A stretch of 64,000 nt of DNA from Coptis chinensis (lineage: Eukaryota; Streptophyta; Magnoliopsida; Ranunculales; Ranunculaceae): contig CM027377.1 in assembly GCA_015680905.1 (NCBI GenBank), positions 25,940,501 through 26,004,500 of the forward strand, read 5' to 3'. The notes beneath the pieces are model-generated. The model had not been told where the DNA came from and made no database searches. It saw nothing but the letters and a program-made list of their open reading frames with translations. The position numbers were made by a program, and so were the translations under genes. Shown one piece after another: positions 35,262-46,049 of this stretch (position 1 is its first letter; every line of letters starts with the position of its first letter).

Positions 35262-35790
35262 GAACAATAGGTTCTGTATTTGTTCTTTCCTGTGGGACCA
35301 ACTTTCTCAGTTTAGACGGAGTACTGCTCCCCTTCCTACCCATGTAACTAAGCTCATGCTTAGTTGGGGAGCGGCAGTTCTGAGAGACTTTGTGGCAGTG
35401 AAATCTGCCATATTCACTCCTGTCTACCTTCATTGCGTTCAGCACGAATGGTCCCCAGAAGTTGTAGAAGAGATCTAGCATGGTCTCGACGATGACTCCG
35501 CTCCTCCTCCACCTCCAGTAGACTAATTTGCTCCAGGAGCTCTGTCTCAGTTCACGCGACCCATAGATGCTCTGAGATTCATGCATGAGGGTCAGTGTCA
35601 ACTACATCAGCAGATGAATACAATTCAACAAGAGTAGCGTGACTTTCAAGCCAGCATTCTCCAGATGCTTCAGGAGCTGCGAGATGAGATAGTTCCACAG
35701 GCTCCTACGCCTGAGAGAGCTCTACGAGAGGGAAGATATTGGAGTAGCTCGAGTCCGTCTCGACGTAGTTTCTACAATTCTAGTTTTTAT
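35262..35790 (+). pseudogene. ORF2 remnant of Ath2b
   Basis: Plus-strand sequence with VEEI, a Pro run (SAPPPPPVD), LQELRDEIVPQAP and a Ser/Arg-rich end (YWSSSSPSRRSF). Composition and position (last coding part before the 3' untranslated region) match the distal ORF of Athila-group elements. It has no close residue match to Ath1d ORF2 that I can see. Broken. Short frames on the opposite strand here are shadows. Confidence 0.5.
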
Positions 35791-37729
35791 TAATGTTATC
35801 TGTTATGTATGCCTGTGTTTTGTGGAATGTGTAAGGATTTGTGGTATATGAATAGAAGAACATAGAAATACATCATGCCCAAATTTTCTTATTTTCTACA
35901 CTATGCATATTTTTACAAATAAACCCAAAAACCCAAAAATTTCATTTTAGAATAATTACGTTTTTACCTTTTGGTTAACCCATGTACATCTTGTTCTATA
36001 TCTATTAACCCATGCTCCAAACTTGTTTGGGGGTGGTATATTTCCATCACGAAGAACAAAGTACAGGTTACTGTCGTTTTTGCTCATGTTTCTATGGTAA
36101 TCTCCTTCTTTTTCTTCATACTTTGAAAACAAAGTATATTTCTATTTGGGGGTGGTATAGTAACATTCTATAAAAACTATGCATTTATATTATAGCATTT
36201 CTTATATTATATATATTAAGTATATTTCTATATTTCTTTCTTTCTTAAAATATTTCGAAAAGACAAAAAATATTTTTCGGTTTAGTACTAAACGTCTTGT
36301 TTTCCCTTTTTTATGATGAACAAATGGTTTAGAAGTCTCATTGTAGCAATAGAGTAAAGATCCGTTCTTCGAACTCAGACTAATATACATACAATAGTTT
36401 CTGCATCTTTTCATGAATGACATGCATCTGTATTTGATTGTATATAGCAGTAAGTTTTCGAGACCAAGGTTAGAACAGTTAAGTTCTGTATCCTGTGAGA
36501 ATCTAGCCAACAGCCTCATCTGAATGATTATTGAGTGATGACACAAAGGATGTCCAGATAGAAAGATAACACATCCACTTGCTTGATCACCACGCCATAT
36601 CCTAGGAGAGAATTTTGGCCCTTTTTGGATCGATATAGACAAATAAACGTTAAAAACCTAAAAAGATGGTTTTTCCTCTAGTTACCCCCTTGAGCCTTCA
36701 CTAATTTCTAAAAACATTTTTATTTCTTCACCATCAATCCCTGAACCGTTACTATACGCACAATAAAAAGCGTACCCAGCTGACGAGTTGAGAATTGGAT
36801 GAACAGTAAAAAGAGAAGAGAAGGTCTTGTACAAAAACAAAATAGTTAGAAGCTTCGAAAAGAAAAGAAAGAAAAGATTCAAAAATCAAAATCTCCCAAA
36901 AGTTCAAAATCAAAAGGAGTCGATTTCAAAAGAAACAAAAGCAAAGTTAGAATTCCCAAAAATCAAAATCATATGGAGTCGCAAAGCCAAAGGGGTAATG
37001 AATAAATCATAAATTCATAAGCAAAAGAACAAAACGAGGTTCTTCTCTAGTTACAAATATCCTGAAGACCCAATTTCTTAACTTATCAGAGTTTGTTTTC
37101 CCTTCCCTTTATTTCTAAACCACTACCTTAGCCCCGTAATTCCTAGTAAAAGACCTCTAGCTCAACTAGGAATAGGATAGTGTGATAGTAAGTGGATATT
37201 GTAATCAATCGACCCCAATTTCTTTGGACGTCATTTGTGTATGTGAGGAATATAAGTGCCCTCTGCAATTGAGAAAACGAAACTTGAGTGAACCTATCAG
37301 AGAGTTGTGATTGCAACACACCCCTGTGAGAACCCACCTTAAGGACACTCTCCAAAAGTTTCGGAAACGACTCTGCTTTTACATTTTGCCGCTCATGTTT
37401 TGCACGCTTATGTTTAGATGATTAAATTATTGTGTATATGTTTTTTGAGTTCAAAGGAGCTTTTCTTTATTCCCCCGCTAACGAGATATATAGACTTCTG
37501 AGAATAACAAGGAGACAAGACCTTTTGTACTAAATAGAGGAAGTTTGTGAGTACCTTCTATGGAAAAATCTCACGAGGCTTAAACTCATCCACTAGGGAA
37601 TTCCTAGTGGTTTAAGGCCGTGTTGCATATGGTCAGTGCAATCGCACTCCGTGAAACGAGACTAGTAGAATAAATCATACATTTGTGATCTTAGTTTTTT
37701 CTCTCTCAAAAATACTCTTTGGGGGTAGT
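35791..37729 (+). other. 3' untranslated region of Ath2b
   Basis: Landmarks in order: GTTTGGGGGTGGTATA (36026-36041), stem-loop CTTTGAAAACAAAG (36121-36134) followed by TTTGGGGGTGGTATAG (36145-36160), conserved GGCCCTTTTTGGATCGATAT (36619-36638), an A/G-rich stretch (36840-36990), palindrome CACTAGGGAATTCCTAGTG (37591-37609), hairpin TTGCAT/GTGCAA (37623-37641), and the terminal polypurine tract TTTGGGGGTAGT (37718-37729). No gene. Confidence 0.75.
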
Positions 37730-39938
37730 TTATCAGTCCCCAAATGTGCATTTTATTACCTTTACATGCAATACTTCAATTATGCCTTTCTTATACTTAA
37801 TGAACAGACAACTTATAGTTTTTGATAGGGTTATATACTAAAAACATTACTTTTGTAATAACTCTAATTCTTTATATTTTGAATGAGAATCATATGAGCA
37901 AATGTTATGCATATTATATATGTTATTAGTTATATGCATGTGTCTAATACTTTATGTTGTAGATGATATGGTGTGAACACATAGAAGATCATATCATCAG
38001 TACCTTATAAAGTATAAGTAAACGTTCACAACCTAAATGGATTTGGACAAACCATTGGTACGGTTGTAGTATAATCTGGTATTAGTCTATCTTGACTATA
38101 GGATTATACTAGTGCACTTTGTATGTATTGAACAGGACCAAGTGAGGTTGTTTCTCCTTATACTGACTATATAAGAGAACAAACACCTCTGTTATTATGG
38201 ATGTTTGTCCTCTTAATCCGGATATAATAACAGGCACTTATGTGCATTTTATATTACTTTAAATCATCAATGAGTGAGATTCATTTGTGAATCAACAAAC
38301 TCGATGAATTGGGTAATGACATTGTATGTAAGGTATGATGTTGATTATAGAAGGAATACGTGGCCCGCAGGAAGTCGGGTTGATGATGTCCCCTTGAGGA
38401 GCTCAAAAAGATTGTCATATAAACCCTGTAGGTGGATTTATTCCGACATGACAATGAGGTTGAGTGGTACTACTCAAGGACACAAGAAGTTGATTAATGT
38501 AGTTGTCAGTAATTTGACTTAATCAACGGACATTCGATATCTTAAACACGGGGAGATCAACGAGCATATAATATGGAGCCCATAAACGCTGACACGTAAT
38601 TTGGGATTAGGGCGGTAGTACAACAATGGCCTTTAGTGGAATAAGCCATTTGTTGACGGACTTGGGCCGTGTGTTCTGGGCGAACATGGGAAGCCCAAGC
38701 CCGTCAGGAGGCTCAACCCTAATTTCTCCTCATGGTCCCTGTTGTAGCCTATAAATAGAATGCTCTCTTTCTGGCCGAAATTCAATATTCACAGTGTTAG
38801 AAAAAGAGGTAAGGAAAGATACATCCAAAATTGGATCTAGCTTTGTGAGATGGAAAGGGGTTGGAAGATCGTTATCCACACAACGTCCAATCTATTCTAA
38901 AGGAATACAACAGAAGATCAAGGGGTTGATTGTTGATTCGGATTCATAGCTTGGATTCTTAGAGATTAGATCTAAACTTATTCTAAAAGGTATGACCTTT
39001 CTATCCAAAACCGTGACACCCCTTATTCCGCTGCGCGTGGGTGTTTCACGGTTTGTAGAATATTCATTCTGAAATAACGGTTCCTACAGTTTTTCCTACC
39101 TTTTGCAGGATACAAGCCATTTAGGACGTATATTTCTAAAACATGCATTTTAGCGTAAAAAGGATTGCTATTGATGCTACTTGGGAAGATTCCAATTTAG
39201 GAGCAAAAGTGCCAAAAAGTCAAAGTCAACTCTCAAGTACTTAGGACTAAAAGCTGAAAACCCAAGGACTCAGAGCTAAAATCTATGAACTCAAGGACTT
39301 AAAGCCAAATCAATAATTTAATTATATGGGCTAAAGTCAAAAGCCCACAAAGCTTAATCTTATCCTCAAGGTTGTTTCTAGAAGAAGGGGCAAATATGTA
39401 ATTGGTGTCCTATATAAACCAAAGTAGGAAGAGAAAGAACCTTACCCTAGAATTAATCTTTGGTCATTATGAGTAGATAATATGTTTTAAATTAATAGTG
39501 TAATTTGTTATTTACTTGTTTTCCATTTTTATGTTCTTGAAGTTTTAGTTATTAAACCAAGTTCTTATTATCTTCAATACAAGTTTTCAATCTTGTCTTC
39601 AATACAAAGTTTTCATTACTTCTCTAATATTTGATTCAACCCCAAAAACACTAGTCATACTTATTTGACAAATTCAAATGAGTATAACTTTGTGAACAAG
39701 ATATCCATCAAAACCATTTCCATACATGTTTTTCTATCAAATCAATAGTTTATTTAAGACTTCAATCAATTTTAGATAAAGAACTAATGTTTCCACCATT
39801 AAAACATCAAGAACAAGAGTAAAGAAAGACCGGAAAGTTTAGAAAGAGATTTTTCAACCATCAAACCATTCCTTCTAACAAAGGATTTAAGATGAACAAC
39901 AAATTAAAACCCAACACACCACTATTTTTACCTCTTCA
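37730..39938 (+). repeat. 3' LTR of Ath2b, interrupted by a solo LTR
   Basis: Matches 17939-18863 after leaving out 37823-39093. It starts TTATCAGTCCCC (the TG start is altered) and ends TTTTTACCTCTTCA at 39938, followed by target copy GCAAG (39939-39943). Confidence 0.88.
37823..39088 (+). mobile_element. Solo LTR (1266 bp) of an unassigned LTR retrotransposon
   Basis: Starts TGATAGGGTTATATACTAAA, ends CGGTTCCTACA, and is flanked by GTTTT at 37818-37822 and 39089-39093. It splits a sequence that is continuous in the 5' LTR of Ath2b. A TATA box (CTATAAATAG) lies at 38749-38758. With no internal region it is most simply a solo LTR left by recombination between two LTRs. The terminal sequences look Copia-like but I cannot assign a lineage, and strand is given by the TATA orientation. 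Short open frames in it are not convincing. Confidence 0.8.
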
Positions 39939-39943
39939 GCAAG

Positions 39944-41529
39944 ACTAGCAGAACTACCTAAAAATGTGCAAATGATGTAGTGGATTCTCAAAACAATCAA
40001 AATTCGTTTTTGCAATTTGGAGTTTTGAAAATATTTGATTGCTCTATATATTACTATGCCCTATTCGAACGATCAAGTGGGCGCGAAACTAGGTGGAATC
40101 TACTACACGGCTCAGAAGAGTAAAATAATCGCTTTACCAAGTGGTTTGCTACCATGAAACTCACTCACGGTGAATCTGGCAGAGGGGAGTGAGGAAGCTA
40201 GTTGGCCCACCGGAATCTGGTAATTATTTACTCTAAATCCTCGTGGCTATATTTTTATCCTTTTCTAAAGAAGCGTGACTACTTTAGGCTTAAGTTTATT
40301 GATTTGAATTTTTGTTTGTCTAGGCCTCAAGTAACAAGTAACGTCCGGTTACTACATTGGGTCATGACCCCCAATAGTTGTTATTTGGCTTGGGTTTAGC
40401 CTTATACGTGAAATTAAAAAAACAGTGTGAAAATTAAACTCAAACAATCAGGTAAGCATGCTTGTAAAACTCAAGGTATCCTCTTACAGGGGTTTCGAGG
40501 AGATTAAGAGCTTACCTCTCAAGTCGTGCTTACACGTTGCTTGAGGTATTGTTGACGTTAGTTAGTGCATGATCTGAGAATCAAGCCCAACCGTTCGAGC
40601 ATTTTGTTTTGTTACAAATTTTGACTTACTAAACCCACAAGTCGGGTTGAAAATATGGCATAGCCAATAATTTACAACTTTGCCTTCGTTGGTTTAACTT
40701 AACACAAGGTAAATAAAAGCCTAACTACTATACTTAACTATATAACTAATTAATAAGATTAATGAAAAGAAAGATGTCAATGATTAGAAATTTAATCTTC
40801 AAGTTGACTTGAAATGCATGAGCATATTGTTACACTACTTACCTCACGCATCCAAATGGTCTAAGTTGATCAAATTTCTAACACTTGGTAAGTTATTAAA
40901 CTTCAACCCAAAGACAAATCACTTTTCACTTTAGGAAAAAGGTTGGTATTATCCTAAACTTTATCCTACTTTATCCTAAACCTTATGTAAGAGTATATTA
41001 TCCTAATTTTTTTTTATATTTTTCAAAAATAATAAAGGTAAAGTATAAACATGTTATTATCCTAAAACTATTATTTATCTAATATTGATGATAAAATATA
41101 TTTTTTTGTATTTTTAAATATTTATATATTTTTTTATATATTTTTTTTAAACATTAAACATTCAAAATCTAACTAATTTCAAATTGCTAACAGTTTGATT
41201 AATCAAACCCTAGTTTATTAAACTACTAGAAATATAAAAAAAAGAATTTGTACCTACGGAATCTTGTTCCGTCAAAGAGGAAGCGCGGTCGCGGCTGAGT
41301 TTGCTCGTTTTTATCCGAGCTTCTAATGGTCTCTTCAGGATCTCTGCGGTCTTCCAATGGTGGTCTCCATTTGATTGAATCTGCAGTAAAACAAGAAAAC
41401 ATGAATAAGTAAGTGTTATAAAATAAAAAAACTTGAAAAGAAATGAAAAAGAATGAAGAAGAAGAGTTTAGAAATGGTTGTTAGTATTCATCTTCTTCCC
41501 AAGCTCAGATTCATGACGGCGGCGCCATT
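39944..41529 (-). other. 5' leader of Ath2a
   Basis: Continuation of Ath2a on the other side of Ath2b: minus-strand leader between the LTR (41530) and the gag start at 17938. Homologous to 18884-20624 of Ath2b. AT-rich, no gene. Primer site TGGCGCCGCCGTCATGAATC at 41508-41527 (minus strand). Confidence 0.78.
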
Positions 41530-42400
41530 TGACATTTAGATAGTATTTTTGTGGTGGTATTCTTTATGTGGTGAGTTGAAGTTTCATCCTAAATCTTAAG
41601 ATGGGAAAAATAGTTGATGACTAAAAACAAGAACTTTTTCAACTTTTCTTATTCATTGTTCTAGATCTAAATGGTATTGAAAAACAAGTTGCTTATGAAG
41701 GGAAAAAAATTGAAAACATTAAGTTGGTTGTGGATTAAAACATGAATTGAAAAGAGAGGAAATGAGATGACTTTGTTACCAAATTACACTCATTTTATGT
41801 CTTCAAATGAGTGTAACTTGTTTTCTTTAGATTTAAATGACAAGGAAAGTTTAAAAACAAGTTGATTGAAATGACAATATATTGAAAACAAGTATTAACT
41901 GCGATGAAAAACTTGAAAACAAAGGAAAGCAATAAGATTGAAATAAAAGGAAATAACAAGACAAGAAAAATAAATTGCAATAATATAAATCTATCTAAGA
42001 AATCATGATAAAATTGATCTCAATTCTTGGGATGTCAATTCAAGAATTGGATAAATGGTTTCTCTCTCTACTTTTTGCTTTTATACTCCTACTTTTACAA
42101 TGACTGATTTACCTTCTCCTTTTACAATTAAGACACCTCTCACATTTGCTTTTTACTTTTCATTTTTCCTTTATGCTTTTGCTTTTGTTCTTTCTTCTTG
42201 AGCAAGCTAGGGTTTAAGCAATGCTACTTTTGAGACAAGATCATCCATCTCCAGTCTTCTGAGTTAATTAAGGACGTAATCTTTAGTATTCTGGGTTTGA
42301 GTCCTTGACTGTTGACCGTTGACCATTGACTTTGACTTTGAATTTTCAGCATTTCCTCCTATAAGCTTGAGTCTTCCTAACAAGTGCTTTCTGAATTTTG
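41530..42400 (-). repeat. 5' LTR of Ath2a (right edge approximate)
   Basis: The plus-strand edge TGACATTTAG at 41530 abuts the primer site. Similarity to the Ath2c LTR (21881-22746) is visible over the GTTGACCGTTGACC-type and TTTCAGCATTT segments and fades after about 42380. The Ogre LTR begins somewhere between 42380 and 42640, so either this LTR is truncated or the Ogre is inserted in it. Confidence 0.65.
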
Positions 42401-43229
42401 AGCTGAAAGTGACCAAAATGCCCTTTAACTCTTTGGAGCCCGAATTTCGAATTTTGCACTCCTTCTTTGGATGATATTATTTACAATTTTAATTACCCTT
42501 GAAAAATCCTTTGAAATGAGTACAAGCTTGCCTAGGTTCCTTTTGGATTTTAGAAACCCTAATCTTGTCTTATCCCGTTTTAGCCTGTTGTGCGCGCTGT
42601 TCAATGCAATATATTTTTAGAGTAAGATTTAGACCCAAGGGTATTTTTAAGAGTTCATGGTCCTTCCTAATGGAGTAGTGAACAATTTTTGTGAAGAAGA
42701 GTTTGCCTAATTTTGACCCGGTCAAACAGAATTTGAATCATTGAAGAAAATGGTCAAAATGGGCCTTTCTGGTTGGATTTAGACAAGTGCTCATGGGCTG
42801 TGGATCCAGCTCGTGCTGGACTTTTTCATTGAGATTTATAGACTATTCTCAAGCCTCTAAAACCCTAGAGAACCTTCCTTTTTTGTTTGATTTGATTTGA
42901 TCCCTAAAATCAAGAATATTCTAGAAAATATGCCATTTTGGAGCCATGTTTGGAAACTCAAGATTGTGAGAATATTGAGGACGTCTAGGGTTTTTTTTTT
43001 TTTTGCCCTAATCCATCTAAAAAACCTAGAAATCAAAGGCCGAGATCGCACCTCTCTTTCTACCTCTTGAATCGAGGGCCAGATTTAGGAGGTGCATCCA
43101 GAAAGATATCAAGCCATTGGATTTTTCTTGATCAATGCTCAGCCATTGGATCAAACTCATTACCATATTGGAATCCACGCCCAAACACTATACATAAGTT
43201 TCTCATTCACCCATAAAAAAAAATCTAGA

Positions 43230-43530
43230 GTTAGTTATTCGAAGATAATAATCTGGAACTAGTTATTCAGAGCTAAGGATCTGGAGCTAGTTATTCGGAG
43301 CTAATAATCTGGAACTAGTTATTCAGAGCTAAGGATCTGGAGCTAGTTATTCGGAGCTAATAATCTGGAACTAGTTATTCAGAGCTAAGGATCTGGAGCT
43401 AGTTATTCGGAGCTCATAATCTGGAACTAGTTATTCACAGTTAAAGATCTAGAGCTAGTTATTCGGAGCTAATAATCTGGAACTAGTTATTCAGAGCTAA
43501 GGATCTTCAACTAGTTATTCAGATCTAATA
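43230..43530 (+). repeat. Tandem repeat: 28-base unit in alternating 56-base dimers
   Basis: Units of the form TAGTTATTCGGAGCTAATAA plus TCTGGAAC alternate with TAGTTATTCAGAGCTAAGGA plus TCTGGAGC, giving about ten to eleven 28-base units, i.e. about five dimers. The edges decay at both ends. Confidence 0.9.
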
Positions 43531-43869
43531 GCATAGTAGTTTTCTTTTCTTTAGTGTTCTTCATCTTTCTTTTAGTTCTTCATTTTTAGCCATCTTTTCT
43601 CCTAGTTCAATCCTGAGTAGAAGCTCCATGTCATCAAAAGTTGTTTCTTCTCCCAAATCACCTGTTTCAATCATCAAAATTGTCAATTTAAGATCAAGTT
43701 CATCATAATCATTCATCAACAATCAATCAATCAATCTACAAACAAGTGTGAGGCAACATTCCAAATAAGGTGATATCTCTCTTTTCTCTTCATTCAACAT
43801 TGCATATTAGAATTATTTTTTAGTCTTACTATAGTATATAGTTATTAGCTTTTAAATAATTTAGCAAAG

Positions 43870-43874
43870 ATCAT
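43870..43874. repeat. Target-site duplication ATCAT, left copy (Ath1d)
   Basis: Identical to 54941-54945. The pair brackets TG...CA LTR ends exactly. Confidence 0.93.
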
Positions 43875-45380
43875 TGATAAGAGCCCAAAACTGTAGTTTT
43901 AACCCCTTAACAATCATACTTTTAGACCAATTATGCGAGTAATAAATAAGAGTTAATGTTGATTACGTGTTTTTATGCATTTCAGGCAGTAAAGTCAATT
44001 ATGTGCAGAAATGTGCCACTTTGGCAAGATAAAGGAGCAAGGGTTGGTTGCCAAAAATTTCTGTGATTAAAGGCCAAGATTCAAGGAGACAAAGTCTTTG
44101 TAAAGCCCGGTCAAAAGCTGAAAAGTCAACACAGGCAGAAATAGTGCACAAGTCAGCAGAACTTCCGAACACCATATCTTTGGACTCAGGCTTCGGATTT
44201 GGGCCTACCTTACGTAAAAACGACCAGCTCGAAAAGAGCTTTCCAATGGTCTAAGCCTTGACCCAATCAGAGGAGAAAAAGTGGACGAAAAGTCTGTTGA
44301 AGTCAAAGCTAGCTGGAACGGGCTCTGTGGACTGAAGAAATTGGGCTTTGGGCTCGATTTTCCGGCCCAAAACATGGCTCCTCAACCCATGCACGAAATT
44401 GTGGATCTGGTCTCCTCCTTTACATAAAAGAAGACTTAGCTCTTAAGAAAGATATAGGTAGATAGCTTAGAATAGAAAGTAGCCATTAGAATAGCTTGTA
44501 GATCTAGTTTTTGAAATTCAATTAGTTAATTAATTAGTTTCATTCCTTGTTTTAAATTAATTATTTGAATCATTGTTTATCATTCATTAGATAAATAAAA
44601 TAGTTGGTTCTTGTTAAATTCGATTTTGTTATTTAAATTTGTTTAGATGTAATTTCAATTATTGTTTGTTATTCATTTCTTAGTTATTAATTTAGATTTC
44701 AATTATTGTTTAGTTGAATTTAATAAAGTTAGAATCTTTATATGATGTCTAGTTTTAATTCAATTGGAAATGATAGTTTGATGAATCAAGGCTAAATCTC
44801 CATTAGAGGGGTTTGATAAAGCCTTGATGAAAACTTGATTGTGTAGTATAGAATCATTGTAAGAGTCTATTCCACTCTAGAAGGTCGTTGATTCGCCATG
44901 AGAATGGGTGGACGACCTCACATGCTAGTTATGAATTGGTAGAAATGCCATGTATAATTAGGGATTAGAACGACCAATTCTTATCGTAAGAACATAAGAA
45001 TTGGTTTACAACAAATATATGCTAGTTTATTAAGTTGGATTCAAGGCGGACTCAATTCCCCTTTAATTCTTTATCTAGATTCAACCTTAGCATTCTGTCA
45101 TTTCGTTATTTATATCTCGTTAGTTAAATTCACATCATAGTATAAAATCCCCTTCGTAAATCTCTCATTGACTTTGGATAGACTCGTTAATTTTAGAAAA
45201 CTTGAATGCTAAAGAACTAGGAGTAGAACGAATCTTTTACTCCACTCTATTTCGATAGATTTGAGAGTAGATATTTTTGATAAACAATCGAGCATCGTAA
45301 ATATAGTTTAATTTTACTTGCGTTTAGAGTTTCATCGCTTTATTTCGTAGGTAAAACTATTCATTTTTTACATCTATCAA
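43875..45380 (+). repeat. 5' LTR of Ath1d
   Basis: Starts TGATAAGAGCCCAAAACTG, ends TTTTTTACATCTATCA. TATA-like TACATAAAAG at 44421-44430. Differences from the 3' copy are denser in the first 480 bases than in the stretch around the TATA box. Confidence 0.95.
44421..44430 (+). promoter_or_regulatory. TATA-like element of the Ath1d LTR
   Basis: TACATAAAAG, preceded by TCTCCTCCTT. Unchanged in the 3' LTR at 53983-53992, within the best-conserved part of the LTR pair. Confidence 0.5.
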
Positions 45381-45382
45381 AT

Positions 45383-45402
45383 GGCGCCGCTGCCATCTTA
45401 GT
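45383..45402 (+). other. Primer binding site of Ath1d
   Basis: TGGCGCCGCTGCCATCTTAG, two bases inside the LTR. Matches the Athila tRNA-Asp type (TGGCGCCGTTGCC) except at a few positions. Confidence 0.85.
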
Positions 45403-45524
45403 ACTCTTTAGTATTGTTTTCTTTAGAATTGATAGTTTTCCAAAGTCCCATAACCCACCCACCCTTGTTTATATTCTCACTGTGGTTTTCTGTTTCAGCA
45501 CTGCAATTTTTCTCAAAAAATTAC

Positions 45525-45815
45525 TCGGAGCACGACCTATGCCCTGGGCAAGCCAAATTGGAGCGCCACCTGCGCCCAAACGCCTGGAACTCCACCTTTT
45601 GGCTGAGCGCGACCTGTGCCCTGCCAAGGCAAAAAACAAGCGCCACCTGTGCCCACACACCTGGAATTCCACTCTTTGGCTGAGCGCGATCTGCGCCCTG
45701 CCAAGGCAAAATTGGAGCGCAACCTGCGCCCACATGCCTGGAACTCCAGCTTGACCGGAGCGCGACCTGCTCCCTACCTAGGCCTATTCTGAGCGCGACC
45801 GCACCCTCTGCTATA
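45525..45815 (+). repeat. GC-rich tandem module in the Ath1d 5' leader
   Basis: About eight units around the consensus GAGCGCGACCTGCGCCC, spaced about 30-45 bases (at about 45529, 45571, 45605, 45649, 45683, 45714, 45757 and 45790), with linking sequence such as CTGGAACTCCA and CCAAGGCAAAA also repeated. Each unit can fold on itself through GCGC pairs. Preceded by TTTCAGCAC. Open frames on both strands across it are a by-product of its GC content. Confidence 0.85.
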
Positions 45816-46049
45816 ACTGCCCGATTTCCACAGGTTTGTTTCAAACTTCCATTTCTTCAAGATTTTCAGTGTTCTAACTTGTTATATACACTGAGCACGC
45901 GTAAACAAGACGCTATTCATAAGCGAAGCAAGGAGGCTTTCAGGTACTCTTTTCTTTCACACCTCGCATCTTTTGTTAGAGGTTCATACTAGCATATCAG
46001 GATTGTTTGGAGTGTTATTTTGTTTCATTAAGATTGGTCTTAGCCTTGC

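Larger units (their letters stand above)
17939..39938 (+). mobile_element. Ath2b: Athila-like element carrying three later insertions
   Basis: Two related LTRs in direct orientation (17939-18863 and 37730-39938) with the GCAAG duplication at both ends define one plus-strand element, inserted in Ath2a. Its own parts are: 5' LTR, primer site, a leader of about 1.7 kb, gag to 21880, an ORF2 remnant (35262-35790), a long 3' untranslated region, and the 3' LTR. Everything from 21881 to about 35260 is later insertion (Ath2c, Ath1c, LINE), and protease and pol are absent. The LTRs differ at roughly 5-8% by eye, so this is older than Ath1c and Ath1d, perhaps a few million years. Broken. Confidence 0.88.
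42400..43874 (+). repeat. Ogre/Tat 5' LTR, left part
   Basis: AT-rich sequence ending at target copy ATCAT (43870-43874), continuing at 54946 after Ath1d. It contains the 56-base higher-order tandem repeat at 43230-43530. LTR identity is inferred from its position before the primer site and gag. Confidence 0.65.

Noticed and set aside
35251-35601. Minus-strand frame of about 116 residues
   Set aside because: Shadow of the plus-strand ORF2 remnant of Ath2b, whose C-terminal Ser/Arg-rich sequence fits the element order.
38274-38522. 82-residue frame in the solo LTR
   Set aside because: LTRs of this kind are non-coding, there is no recognisable motif, and the frame is short.
43230-43530. CRISPR-like array
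   Set aside because: Units are contiguous with no unique spacers, alternate in two variants, and lie in a plant LTR. It is a tandem repeat.
45414-45844. Overlapping open frames on both strands rich in Cys, Arg, Trp and Pro
   Set aside because: They lie on the GC-rich tandem leader module. Frames stay open because of base composition and repetition, and no copy shows the same protein.
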